64,000 nt of DNA from Methylorubrum rhodesianum (GTDB lineage Bacteria > Pseudomonadota > Alphaproteobacteria > Rhizobiales > Beijerinckiaceae). Below are positions 44,362 to 52,563 of the stretch, in pieces. How positions within the stretch are numbered: position 1 is the stretch's first letter; every line of letters starts with the position of its first letter. The stretch covers positions 186,001 to 250,000 of the forward strand of contig NZ_JACHOS010000006.1 in NCBI RefSeq assembly GCF_014199985.1, read 5' to 3'. The notes beneath the pieces are model-generated. The model saw only the letters and a program-made list of their open reading frames with translations, had not been told where the DNA came from and did no database searches. Position numbers and translations under genes: made by a program.

Positions 44362-45421
44362 GTTCCGCCCCTTGTCGCCCGAGTCCGAAGCGATGCTGTC
44401 GCGCATGAAGCGGCTGCTCGTCACGAGCCATCCGGATCTGGTGGATGGCGTGAAGGCCATCCACCGGCTCGGCACGGCCTACGACCGCAACGAGCCGGGA
44501 TCGTTCGTTCTGCTGACTGGCGCCGCCGGTACCGGCAAGACGACGATCATGCGGCAATTCATCCGCGAGGAATATGCGCGGATCGAGGAGGTCACCGGTC
44601 GTCCGCCGCGCATCACTCCCAACGGCCTCCATATTCCGGACGGCCCCGAGGGCGACGAGCGGCCGGCCATCTTCGTCAATGCACCGAGTTCGCGATCGAC
44701 GACGGCCCTCGCCACGCAGCTTCTGCGGGCACTCGGTGCGGAGGTGCCCAGAAACCTCATGCGCCATCAGGTCCTCGACCGCCTCAGGGTGCAGCTCGTC
44801 GGACAGAAGACACGCGTTCTGTTCATCGACGAGTTCCACCACCTCGTCTCGCACAGCGAGACGGTCGTCTGGGAACTGTCGGAGCTTGTCAAGGACATCC
44901 TGGTCGAGACGAAGGTCCAGATGGTGCTCAGCGGCATGCCGCTGGCCGCGAGGCCCGTCGACGCGAACCCGCAGCTCGACCGCAGGTGCCGCCACCGCTT
45001 CCCGCTAGTGCCGTTCGGGTGGGGGGTGGACGAGGCCGACCAGAAGCCGCTTCGCGACTTCCTGGACGAGTTGGAGGACGGCATGAATCTGTCGGCCCCC
45101 TGGAACCTAGCCGATCCGGCGCTCGCCGCCCGGATCCACGCCTCGACAGGTGGCATCGTCGGTCGCATCACCCGCCTGTTGTCGATCGCACTCGAGCACG
45201 CGCTCGAAGCGGACGAGGTGCGCATCGACGAGAAGTGGCTCGCCTATGCGCATGACATCCTGAAGGCCTCCGGCGACAGGACGAACCCGTTCGCGCAGCC
45301 GAAGGGCCCTCAGCAGGCGACCCGGCGGCACAGCCGTCCGCCGCAGCCGACGCGGATGCGCGGCTCCCTGACCGGCAAGCCGTCCGAACCGACCTACGAC
45401 AAGAAGGCGCGAAAGGCGTGA
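44336..45421 (+). CDS. tnsC: TnsC/TniB-type AAA+ ATPase
   Basis: A 361-residue AAA+ regulator that loads on target DNA and recruits the transposase. The Walker A is GAAGTGKT (residues 62-69), the Walker B is RVLFIDEFHHLV, and sensor blocks include VLSGMPLAAR and TGGIVGRITRLLSIALEHAL. The start is GTG at 44336 inside the tnsB 3' end; a TTG at 44345 is an alternative. The C-terminal 60 residues are basic and disordered. The stop overlaps the tniQ GTG by four bases. Confidence 0.92.
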   Translation: MPPLSTSLEFRPLSPESEAMLSRMKRLLVTSHPDLVDGVKAIHRLGTAYDRNEPGSFVLLTGAAGTGKTTIMRQFIREEYARIEEVTGRPPRITPNGLHIPDGPEGDERPAIFVNAPSSRSTTALATQLLRALGAEVPRNLMRHQVLDRLRVQLVGQKTRVLFIDEFHHLVSHSETVVWELSELVKDILVETKVQMVLSGMPLAARPVDANPQLDRRCRHRFPLVPFGWGVDEADQKPLRDFLDELEDGMNLSAPWNLADPALAARIHASTGGIVGRITRLLSIALEHALEADEVRIDEKWLAYAHDILKASGDRTNPFAQPKGPQQATRRHSRPPQPTRMRGSLTGKPSEPTYDKKARKA

Positions 45422-47271
45422 ACCCGGCGCCAGAGCAGGGGGGCGCGATCTTCCCGATCCGTCCCCCTCATATTCCCGGCGAGCCGGCCTGCGGCTACAT
45501 GCTCCGGCTCGCGGAAGCGAACGGCTACGACTGGCGGAGATCGAGCTTCGCCAGTCGCGGCATCCCGATGAACGACCTCGCGCATGGCAGGACCTCGGCA
45601 CTGATCCCGATCCTGGGCCGTGAGACGGTCGAACGGATCGAACGGTTCACGCCCCGGTCCATCCAATCCGGCAAGGTTCTGCTCCACGGCGAGACCTTCC
45701 AATCGGCCCAGATCCTCTACTGCCGGCAAAGCTTCTGCGTCGGATGCTGGGCGGACGATGTCGCCGACGATCCCGGCCGGACGCGTGGGCGGCGGCATGT
45801 CCGCTGCTGGTGGTCCGTCGCGACGATCTCCGCCTGTCCGATCCACTGCATCCGACTGAACGATCGTTGCCACGAATGCGGGCGGACGAACAACCGAGGC
45901 GCTGGCGGCCCATGTTCCTGCCATTGCGGCGCGGACTTATCCCGCGGCCCACGCGCGACGGTCGCTCGAGAAGCCATAGCGGCCGACGCCTATGTAGTCG
46001 GAAGGCTGGGCGGCGCGCCAAACTGTCCCGATCCCGTGCTGGATCGTCTCCCGTTGGGCGATGCCATCGCGCTGATGCAGAGGCTCGGATGCTGCCTGAC
46101 CGCCGGCCGCGACGCACGGGTGAGCAGGGTGCAGCAGGAGCATCGGCCGGCGATGATGCTCGCAGGCTTCGAAGCGATCCGACTGGGAGGGGAGCATGTT
46201 GAAGACGCGATCGAGGCTCTCTTGGAAGGACCGGGGAAACTGGACCAACTCCGAATTCAACTCGGCCAGTTCTACTGCTGGTTCGCATCCCTTCCGAAAG
46301 GAGAGCTCCAGGAATGGCTGGCCAAAAGGATCGCCAATGTCGTCCGGCGCAATCGGATCAGCTGGCAGAACTGGGAGCGGCACGTCTCTTCGCCGCCGGT
46401 CCGGGACCAAATTTCGGCCAGTCAGGCAAAAGGGTTCTTCGACCGCGGGTGGGACCGTACGGTCGCGATCCTGCAAGCGGCCGGCCTACGGTCCGATGTC
46501 GAGGTCCGCTGCAGACCGACGATCGATCGGCATCGTGTCGAGACCCTAGCCGTAAAGGTAGGCCGCCTGCTCGACGTCGAGGACCTGGCTCTGGCGATCG
46601 GCATCACGCCTGCCTCCGTCCGCAAACTGAGCAAGGCAGGCATCCTGCCGCCGGATCCGCTGGCGCGGGCGGCATCCAGATATCCCAAGTTCGATCCAGT
46701 CGAGATCGAGAGCCTCCTCGCCCGGATGGCGGGACTGGCGCCGGTGGTTCAAACCCGACCACCCCAGTCGCGTTCGGTCGCTTCCGCTGCCCGGAGCGTC
46801 GGGATCGTGCCCCTGTGCAGAGCGTTGCTCGACGGCAGGATCGCTGCCTGCGGCCGCGTCGAAGGCCGCCCGGGCTTCCGGGCGATACACATCCGGACCG
46901 TCGGCCTGGGCGAGCTCCGACGGCCTGCCGACTCGCCGTGGATGGGTTTGCCCGAAGGCCGCAGAGCGCTGGGGATGCGCATGAACGGCCTCGTTCCGAT
47001 TCTCGCTTCGGGCCATATCCGGACGATCAAGGACGGACACGGCCATCGCCTGCTCTGCCGCGCGGACGTCGACCGCTTCAAGGCCCGGTACGTATCGACG
47101 ACGGAACTAGCCCGCGCCCGCGGAACGAGCGCGAAAGCGCTCCTTTCAACACTCGCCGCAGCTGGTATTCATCCCACAATCGAGGTGGCGTCACGGGGAA
47201 GGATTGAAGTCCGCCTCTTCGAGCGTGAAGGTTGCGAATCTGCTGGATACCATCTGTGGGCGCATCCCTAG
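45418..47271 (+). CDS. tniQ: TniQ/TnsD-family target selector 1
   Basis: A 617-residue protein with the TniQ opening (PPHIPGEPACGYMLRLAEAN) and a zinc-finger region with CVGCW, CPIHCIRLNDRCHECG and CSCHCG. Its length places it with TnsD-like long forms, whose C-terminal part reads a DNA target. The C-terminal half has repeated helix-turn-helix-like segments (ALAIGITPASVRKLSKAGIL, ALGMRMNGLVPILASGHIRT, ELARARGTSAKALLSTLAAA). It starts with GTG overlapping the tnsC stop, so the four tns genes form one operon. Confidence 0.9.
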   Translation: MNPAPEQGGAIFPIRPPHIPGEPACGYMLRLAEANGYDWRRSSFASRGIPMNDLAHGRTSALIPILGRETVERIERFTPRSIQSGKVLLHGETFQSAQILYCRQSFCVGCWADDVADDPGRTRGRRHVRCWWSVATISACPIHCIRLNDRCHECGRTNNRGAGGPCSCHCGADLSRGPRATVAREAIAADAYVVGRLGGAPNCPDPVLDRLPLGDAIALMQRLGCCLTAGRDARVSRVQQEHRPAMMLAGFEAIRLGGEHVEDAIEALLEGPGKLDQLRIQLGQFYCWFASLPKGELQEWLAKRIANVVRRNRISWQNWERHVSSPPVRDQISASQAKGFFDRGWDRTVAILQAAGLRSDVEVRCRPTIDRHRVETLAVKVGRLLDVEDLALAIGITPASVRKLSKAGILPPDPLARAASRYPKFDPVEIESLLARMAGLAPVVQTRPPQSRSVASAARSVGIVPLCRALLDGRIAACGRVEGRPGFRAIHIRTVGLGELRRPADSPWMGLPEGRRALGMRMNGLVPILASGHIRTIKDGHGHRLLCRADVDRFKARYVSTTELARARGTSAKALLSTLAAAGIHPTIEVASRGRIEVRLFEREGCESAGYHLWAHP

Positions 47272-47359
47272 CATCGACCAATTTGGTTCTGAGAGGCACC
47301 GCAGAGCAATGCTTAGCCTCCACTCTAAGTGCAGACTTCATCGCATATGGAGCGCGACA

Positions 47360-49501
47360 TCAGTTGCCACATGGAGCCGGGATCTGCAGACCCGCCCGTT
47401 CGAGGTCTGATCTCCGGTAGAAGCACAGACGATGCTTCACCTCCGGAAGGGCACATTCGAGGCCGTATTTTTCGTAAAGCGTAGACCCATGGGTAGATTT
47501 ATTCATTCCGAGAAATTGCTTCAACTTCGTCGATTGAACGAAAGTTGCGTCGAACCGTTCCACCTCCTCCTCAGCTATCCAGCGCTGCTTTTTCGACCGA
47601 CCATCGACCGTCCGAATGGCTCCATGCACGATCAGGCGTCGGACAAGATTAGGATCCATGCCTAGACTTCGTGCGAATTGGTCGACGGAGATCGCGCCCT
47701 CGGGCTTATTGATTTCCTTTACCAACTGCCGGACATCATCCAACGAAACGAGAATCGATCGTAGGCCATGGATCCCCTCAAGGCGGCACTTCGCGCGCAG
47801 CCGGCCGTCCAGCAAAGCCTCGATGATAGTCAAGCCGGAAAGGCGCCTTTCGGCCGCGTCGACCACAGATATCCAGCCCGCCTCGCCCCGTTCTACGATG
47901 GGAGCACATCCTGCGAGGCGATTTAGAAGCAACCTACCGGCATCCTTGGCGTACCGGTACCTCTCCTTCCCCTTGCCGGCGAGTCGGTGCACCGGATCGA
48001 TCAAGTGGGCGTTCATGAGGACCTGCCACTGGTTGTCAGTCAATCCAAGCTCCTCTCGGATCTCGCGCGGGCCCACCGTGCTCGTCAGGAGCTCAAGGAC
48101 TGCATCGACGACCGTCTGCGGCATCTCTGACTCGGAGCCGACCGTCCGATGACCTTTTGATTCCAAGAGCCCTAGGGATCTACCGACCCGGATCACGCGC
48201 TTGCGCGCGATCTGAACGTGCCCCGTTGAGCCAAAATCCCAATATTTGCCCGACTCGACTTTCGTCCAATTGACCGGCCGTCCAAGAACCTTTTGCTGGC
48301 TAGCTCTGGGAATGTTGATGGATACGAAAATTAGCATCAGGCTAGCGACCGCGTCCATCGATCCATCCCGCTTCTTGTCGAGCAGGTCGAAGATCAGGCC
48401 GAACATCTCTCTCGGCGTTCTGCTGCGTTGCCCCGACAAGGCAGCCGTCCGGAGAGCAGCCAGCGCCTCCAGGAAAGCTTCCTTCGTACGAACCGCTTCG
48501 AAGCCCGCCTTCATGACGGCCGGGTCGCCGAGTAGATCCGAGGCGGTGCGCCGGCAATCGGTGCCGTGGACGGCGACGGCCCCGCTTGCTGCCACGAGAT
48601 CGAAGACAGCTTCGATACCAAGTTCGTCGAGAAGATCGGACGCCATCCGATCACCGAAGCCCAGTCGTCCGAGAACATACCCTTCCCAGGCGCAGTCGTC
48701 CGATCCAATCGCCTTTTCGCTGTCGTTGCCGCGAGGAACAGCCCCCGCATGCGGAGGCACGAGCCGGCATCGGTGCTGAGGACAGTGGTGGAGGGGCTTC
48801 AGATCCCACCATACTCTGCGGCGTATGCCTCCATCGATCCGCAGGGGATCGGCGGAGCGATCTTCGGTCAGGCAGCCCTGACAGACGACGTCGCGTCCGC
48901 GTTCACTGTACCGGGCATTGAAGGTTTCGCCTCTCAGTTGCTTGGCAACCTTCGCAGTCCCGCCGACGCTCATGGTGCCTTGTGACAATTTCGTCGCGTC
49001 GACTCCCGCAAGAAACGCCAGTCGCTCGACGTCGATGCGCTTGCCGCTCTGAATCCCCTTTAGGGACAGTCCGTAGTCACTGGCGAGGCTGGCCACCCGG
49101 GTGCCGTTTCGCGCCGCGAGCCGCTCGACCAGCGAGTAGGCCGGCTCCCAGTCCAGGTGCTCCCGGATACGAAGCGGAGTCGTGCGCGGCACCCAAGGTC
49201 GAGGCACTGTTCGCCATGTGGACGAAGATCTCGATCTCCCGGCAGAGGTGCGGTGCAGTCCGATTTGAGGCTCCTTCGTCGAATGCCGCGGCCGATCGAG
49301 GTCGTCGGGCAAACTGCCGTCGATGGCGTCGAACGGATCTTCGTTCACCGAGGTGAGATCGGCTTCCGAGGGACGGCCGAGAACGGCGGGCGGATTCCCG
49401 ATCTTCGACCGGCCATCCGGACCAGGCTCTCGCTCGGCATCCGCATGGTGGCTGCGAAAGGAACCGACAGCGGCAAAGCGGTCGTCAAAGTCTAGGGGCA
49501 T
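47360..49501 (-). CDS. TniQ/TnsD-family target selector 2, opposite strand
   Basis: A 713-residue relative of TniQ. After a 60-residue polar leader it has HLDWEPAYSLVERLAARNGT, then zinc-finger cysteines in VVCQGCLTEDRS and LHHCPQHRCRLVPPHAG. The C-terminal half contains helix-turn-helix-like units similar in order to selector 1, including SVVDAAERRLSGLTIIEALL, QFARSLGMDPNLVRRLIVHG and KLKQFLGMNKSTHGSTLYEK. GGGAG precedes the ATG at 49501. It converges on selector 1 with 88 bases between the stops. It likely provides a second target choice. Confidence 0.85.
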   Translation of the reverse strand: MPLDFDDRFAAVGSFRSHHADAEREPGPDGRSKIGNPPAVLGRPSEADLTSVNEDPFDAIDGSLPDDLDRPRHSTKEPQIGLHRTSAGRSRSSSTWRTVPRPWVPRTTPLRIREHLDWEPAYSLVERLAARNGTRVASLASDYGLSLKGIQSGKRIDVERLAFLAGVDATKLSQGTMSVGGTAKVAKQLRGETFNARYSERGRDVVCQGCLTEDRSADPLRIDGGIRRRVWWDLKPLHHCPQHRCRLVPPHAGAVPRGNDSEKAIGSDDCAWEGYVLGRLGFGDRMASDLLDELGIEAVFDLVAASGAVAVHGTDCRRTASDLLGDPAVMKAGFEAVRTKEAFLEALAALRTAALSGQRSRTPREMFGLIFDLLDKKRDGSMDAVASLMLIFVSINIPRASQQKVLGRPVNWTKVESGKYWDFGSTGHVQIARKRVIRVGRSLGLLESKGHRTVGSESEMPQTVVDAVLELLTSTVGPREIREELGLTDNQWQVLMNAHLIDPVHRLAGKGKERYRYAKDAGRLLLNRLAGCAPIVERGEAGWISVVDAAERRLSGLTIIEALLDGRLRAKCRLEGIHGLRSILVSLDDVRQLVKEINKPEGAISVDQFARSLGMDPNLVRRLIVHGAIRTVDGRSKKQRWIAEEEVERFDATFVQSTKLKQFLGMNKSTHGSTLYEKYGLECALPEVKHRLCFYRRSDLERAGLQIPAPCGN

Positions 49502-49515
49502 CAGGTCTCCCAACG

Positions 49516-50529
49516 ATGGGCTTCGGCTTAATCTGCGATGCGGAGGACGCCGACGACTGGGCGCCGGCTTTGATCGGGATGCTCTCGGCTGCGTCTCTTT
49601 CCGGAAGGCGGTTCGAAGCAGTGCCCCCGACGCCTCCCGTCCGTCGAAAGGTCTGCCAGACCCGGACGGGAGGAGACGGTCCGAAGGCGCGGGCCGCTCG
49701 GGCGCTGCCGCCCAGGCGGCAGCGCCGACGCACCATCGGGCATTCGAGGCATGGCGACCTAGACAAGGCACTGCCCACCCGACCGGCGTCGAGGATCGGT
49801 TCCTACGACGACATGCTGCTGGTCCACCGATTGTTGCGGTCGGTCGGCGACCAGGACAACCGGAACTCGGTCCGATCGCCGGGCCGGTTGATCTCCGCCG
49901 GCGCGGATGCGTGTCGGAATGCGAACATGGCTTTCACCCCCTTCCTGCAAGTTCTCGAACGGATTCGTTTCACGAAGCTCGACGGAGACCGAAGCCTCCG
50001 TCGAGCATTGGTGACCCTCTCGGTAGAGCCCAGCTTGTCGGCTGTTGCTGGTCGATGGGATTGGGTCTCATTTCGCCGCTCCGCCAAAGTCGGTCATTTC
50101 TTCGTTTGCCGCCGGGGACGCCGGATCGTCGGCCTCGGCGGCATCGCTTGGTGGACCTCGCGCTTCGGCCCAGCTTCTTGGTTGCCGTTCGCCGAAATGA
50201 AGGCTCTTCATCTCGTCCTCCCTGCAGGATTGCCCGGATCTTGGAGACTGCCCCTCTGGGGACGTGGTGGGCCTCGTGCACGTGGATCGATGATTGGGTG
50301 TCGGGTTCTCGGATCCATTCTCATCCCGTCCTTCTGTTGCGGGCGTCGGTCCCTAGGGCGCTTCACCGCCCTGGGTCATGGTGGCCCAGTGGGCTGGTTC
50401 GCCCGTCGTCTTCGTCTGGGATCGTCTGAATGGGGGCGCATGGAAGTCTCCGAATTTTCCAGATGGATTTCGGACGCATTCCGGGCATGGCTTCGCCTTG
50501 CTGGCGAAGTGGCCCGGAAGGACCAGTGA
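49516..50529 (+). CDS. Uncertain open frame, 337 codons
   Basis: A long plus-strand frame divergent from selector 2. Its central part (YDDMLLVHRLLRSVGDQDNR, then ANMAFTPFLQVLERIRF) has G/C-rich third positions, but the first 100 and last 120 codons look random. No family or motif is recognised. It may be a gene fragment inside a non-coding edge of the island. Antisense open frames are equally long. Confidence 0.2.
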   Translation: MGFGLICDAEDADDWAPALIGMLSAASLSGRRFEAVPPTPPVRRKVCQTRTGGDGPKARAARALPPRRQRRRTIGHSRHGDLDKALPTRPASRIGSYDDMLLVHRLLRSVGDQDNRNSVRSPGRLISAGADACRNANMAFTPFLQVLERIRFTKLDGDRSLRRALVTLSVEPSLSAVAGRWDWVSFRRSAKVGHFFVCRRGRRIVGLGGIAWWTSRFGPASWLPFAEMKALHLVLPAGLPGSWRLPLWGRGGPRARGSMIGCRVLGSILIPSFCCGRRSLGRFTALGHGGPVGWFARRLRLGSSEWGRMEVSEFSRWISDAFRAWLRLAGEVARKDQ

Positions 50530-51167
50530 GTAGGGTGGGCCTGAACCGCGAGGGTCCGGTGGTGAATTACCGGCCGCCTGGGCCCATCCCGCGGAGGGGC
50601 CCGGTCGGCGGACCGGGGACCGATCGCGCCCGTGTTCGGGTTCAATCGGGTTGCGCCGTCTCAGCGGCACGGAGGGTTCTGCTGGAGAAGCGGTAGGGCT
50701 CTGGAGGCACGCCTACCGTAAAGGTTCGACGGCTGGCCCTTAGGCCCTGAGCACCACTTCCAGCAGAAGCGCTGGTATAAGTTCGAACCGGGTCATCTTA
50801 GCCATCTCTGCCGGACCGCACGGCCGGAATTTGTGGAGATACCGACATCTTGGTCGCGAATCCCGCATCGCGACAAGTGTCAGCGGAACGCCAACCGGCC
50901 TAGGCTGCCGCTTTGGTGACTCAGAACATAATCTGAAGTGTAGACATCGATCGGATCGGGGCGACCGCTTCCGTCCTCCAAAGGAGCGGCAGGGCGGCTC
51001 GCTCAACTACCGTTCCGAAGGACGAAGAGTTCGGGATGCGAAGCGATCCGCGGCGCGACACGCGGTGCCGCCAAGTCATCGACTCGAGGATCAGGGATCG
51101 CAAGCGCGATTCGGAGGAGCCGTCCCCATTCCTACCCCAGGCCCAAGGCCGAGCCCCTCGGCTCCGC
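50530..51167. other. Island right flank, no gene recognised
   Basis: About 640 bases without a credible coding frame. It holds GC-rich dyads such as GGGCCC-rich segments near 50580-50610. TTCGAA at 50782 looks at first like a T-loop but has no tRNA stems. The right transposon end is expected in or near this stretch. Confidence 0.3.
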
Positions 51168-51398
51168 TCGGATGTGCACCCGCATCGAAGCACGCCCGCA
51201 GACCCGACAGGAGGCTTGGGCCGCCGTGGTCCGGGCGGTAATCAGCAGCGCCGTTCCATCCTGCGTCAGATCCTCGACGTGCAGGCCGTCCGGGACCGAC
51301 GGCATCGACGAGTTCGAGATTGGCATCGCGCTGCCCTCGGGCACCACGCGGATTAACGCCCGAGACACCCCGCAACACCGAAAGTGCGGATGAACCCC
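51168..51398 (-). mobile_element. Truncated ISL3-family insertion sequence
   Basis: Reading leftward from 51326 the frame begins MPISNSSMPSVPDGLHVEDL, then DGTALLITARTTAAQASCRV and CGRASMRVHIR, the N-terminal zinc-finger part of ISL3 transposases (a C-x2-C pair in SCRVCGRAS). After about 53 codons homology stops at 51168 and the rest is missing. Upstream, GGTTCATCCGCACTTTCGGT on the minus strand at about 51375-51397 is placed and shaped like the terminal inverted repeat of such an element. The 282 bases from 51399 to the HlyD gene contain no supported gene. Confidence 0.65.
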
Positions 51399-51680
51399 TT
51401 TTGGATGCTGATCATAGCCGAGTGAGACGCTGTCGCCCTCGAACCGGCTTCGGCCGCGCTCAACGCTCTCGCAAACCTCGACCGACGGAGCGTGCTCGCC
51501 AGCTTCGCCGCCCTTCACCGTTCCGCAGCCTGCGCTCGCGCGGTTCCGGCATCGGCCGGCGGCACCGCCGCGCCGAGCGCCGCGAGCCCCGTCGTCAGCA
51601 TCCGTGGCGATGCCCGCTCCAACGTGCAGCGCAAGACGTCGCGGGCCCGGAAAGGTCCATCGCGAAGGTGGAGCGGTCCC

Positions 51681-52550
51681 CTACTTGGCGTCGGCGGGCA
51701 GGGCGGTCGCGAGCGGACCGGCGGGGGCAAGAGGGAAGGCGACCCTGCAGCGCTGGCCACCGGGCAGCTTGAAGTCAGAGTTCGGCAGTTCGAGGCGCAC
51801 GCCGAAGGTGCCGCTCGCGGCGTCGAACACCTGATCGACCACACTGACTTTGGCCTCGTAGGTGCCGCCGATCGGCTGGTCGAGCTCGACCGTCGCGGTC
51901 ATGCCCAGCACGATTTCCTTCCAGCGGGACACCGGCAGGTAGGCCTCGACATAGAGCGGATCGAGCTGGACCAGGGTGAAGATCGCGCTGTCCTGTCGCA
52001 CGAACTCGCCGGCCGACATCAGCCGCTCGGTGACGATGCCGCGGATAGGGCTGCGGATCATGCGCAGTTCAAGCTGCGCTTCGGCCCGCTGCAACTCGAT
52101 GCCGTTGAGCTTGTGCTTTAGGATCTCGGTCTGAAGGTCGCGCCGGCCGATCTCGTAATCGGCCTCGACTTGGTCAAGTTTCTCCTGAGTGACGATGCCC
52201 TTCGAGAGCTGGTTCTGGCGGTCGAGGCGGCGCTTGTATAGCTCGACGCGGGTCTGCTGCGCCTCGATCCCGGCTCTCGATTCCGACTGCGCCCGCGACA
52301 GAGCAACGTTGGCCTCTTCCACGCTCGAATCAAGCCGGGCGATGATGTCGCCGGCCTTCACCGTAGCGCCGCGATTGACTGGCACGCTCTTGAGAATACC
52401 GAGCGTGGCCGAGCCGATCTTCAGTTTCTGCGCCGGCTCCACGACGCAATCGACGCGGGTCGCCTCGGCCCGCGCCGCAGGGGCGCAGAAGCAGAGGGCC
52501 GCGAGCGCCGCGTACATCCGCGCTCGCCGCATTCCGGCCTGGAAGGTCAT
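51681..52550 (-). CDS. HlyD-family periplasmic adaptor (membrane fusion protein)
   Basis: A 289-residue adaptor with an N-terminal export signal (MYAALAALCFCAPAARAEA). The first lipoyl half is VVEPAQKLKIGSATLGILKS with VKAGDIIARLDSSVEEANVA. A long coiled coil follows (ALSRAQSESRAGIEAQQTRV, then LQTEILKHKLNGIELQRAEA), then the second lipoyl half RSPIRGIVTERLMSAGEFV and a beta-barrel (LDPLYVEAYLPVSRWKEIVL). It is the last gene of a five-gene minus-strand operon, 13 bases after the SecA-like gene. It is smaller than typical RND adaptors and lacks a long C-terminal domain. Confidence 0.87.
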   Translation of the reverse strand: MTFQAGMRRARMYAALAALCFCAPAARAEATRVDCVVEPAQKLKIGSATLGILKSVPVNRGATVKAGDIIARLDSSVEEANVALSRAQSESRAGIEAQQTRVELYKRRLDRQNQLSKGIVTQEKLDQVEADYEIGRRDLQTEILKHKLNGIELQRAEAQLELRMIRSPIRGIVTERLMSAGEFVRQDSAIFTLVQLDPLYVEAYLPVSRWKEIVLGMTATVELDQPIGGTYEAKVSVVDQVFDAASGTFGVRLELPNSDFKLPGGQRCRVAFPLAPAGPLATALPADAK

Positions 52551-52563
52551 CGCGAAACAATCC

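Larger units (their letters stand above)
35678..51167. mobile_element. Mosaic island with a Tn7-like transposition module (right edge uncertain)
   Basis: The left edge is marked by the abrupt drop in GC inside the gene at 35286 and by TGTAGCACGACCC at 35678, the TGT start typical of Tn7-like ends. Inside are cobQ debris, unknown genes, a dead TnsA-like gene, tnsA-tnsB-tnsC-tniQ in order, and a second tniQ facing them. Lower GC and poorer codon fit than in flanking core genes support foreign origin. I did not find the matching inverted end. It must lie right of 49.5 kb; I stop at the ISL3 remnant as a working limit. Confidence 0.7.

Noticed and set aside
50775..50800. TTCGAA segment resembling a tRNA T-loop
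   Set aside because: Neither strand gives the flanking five-base T-stem or an acceptor stem, so no tRNA is supported.
35678..51167. CRISPR array or guide-RNA-directed transposon
   Set aside because: No regularly spaced repeats and no cas-type gene were seen anywhere in the island.
35670..51631. GTGCAGCG at 35670-35677 and 51624-51631 as a target-site duplication of the island
   Set aside because: The right copy is not preceded by the expected inverted end (…ACA), and the joined frame would run into antisense of the HlyD gene. Eight shared bases in GC-rich DNA can be chance.
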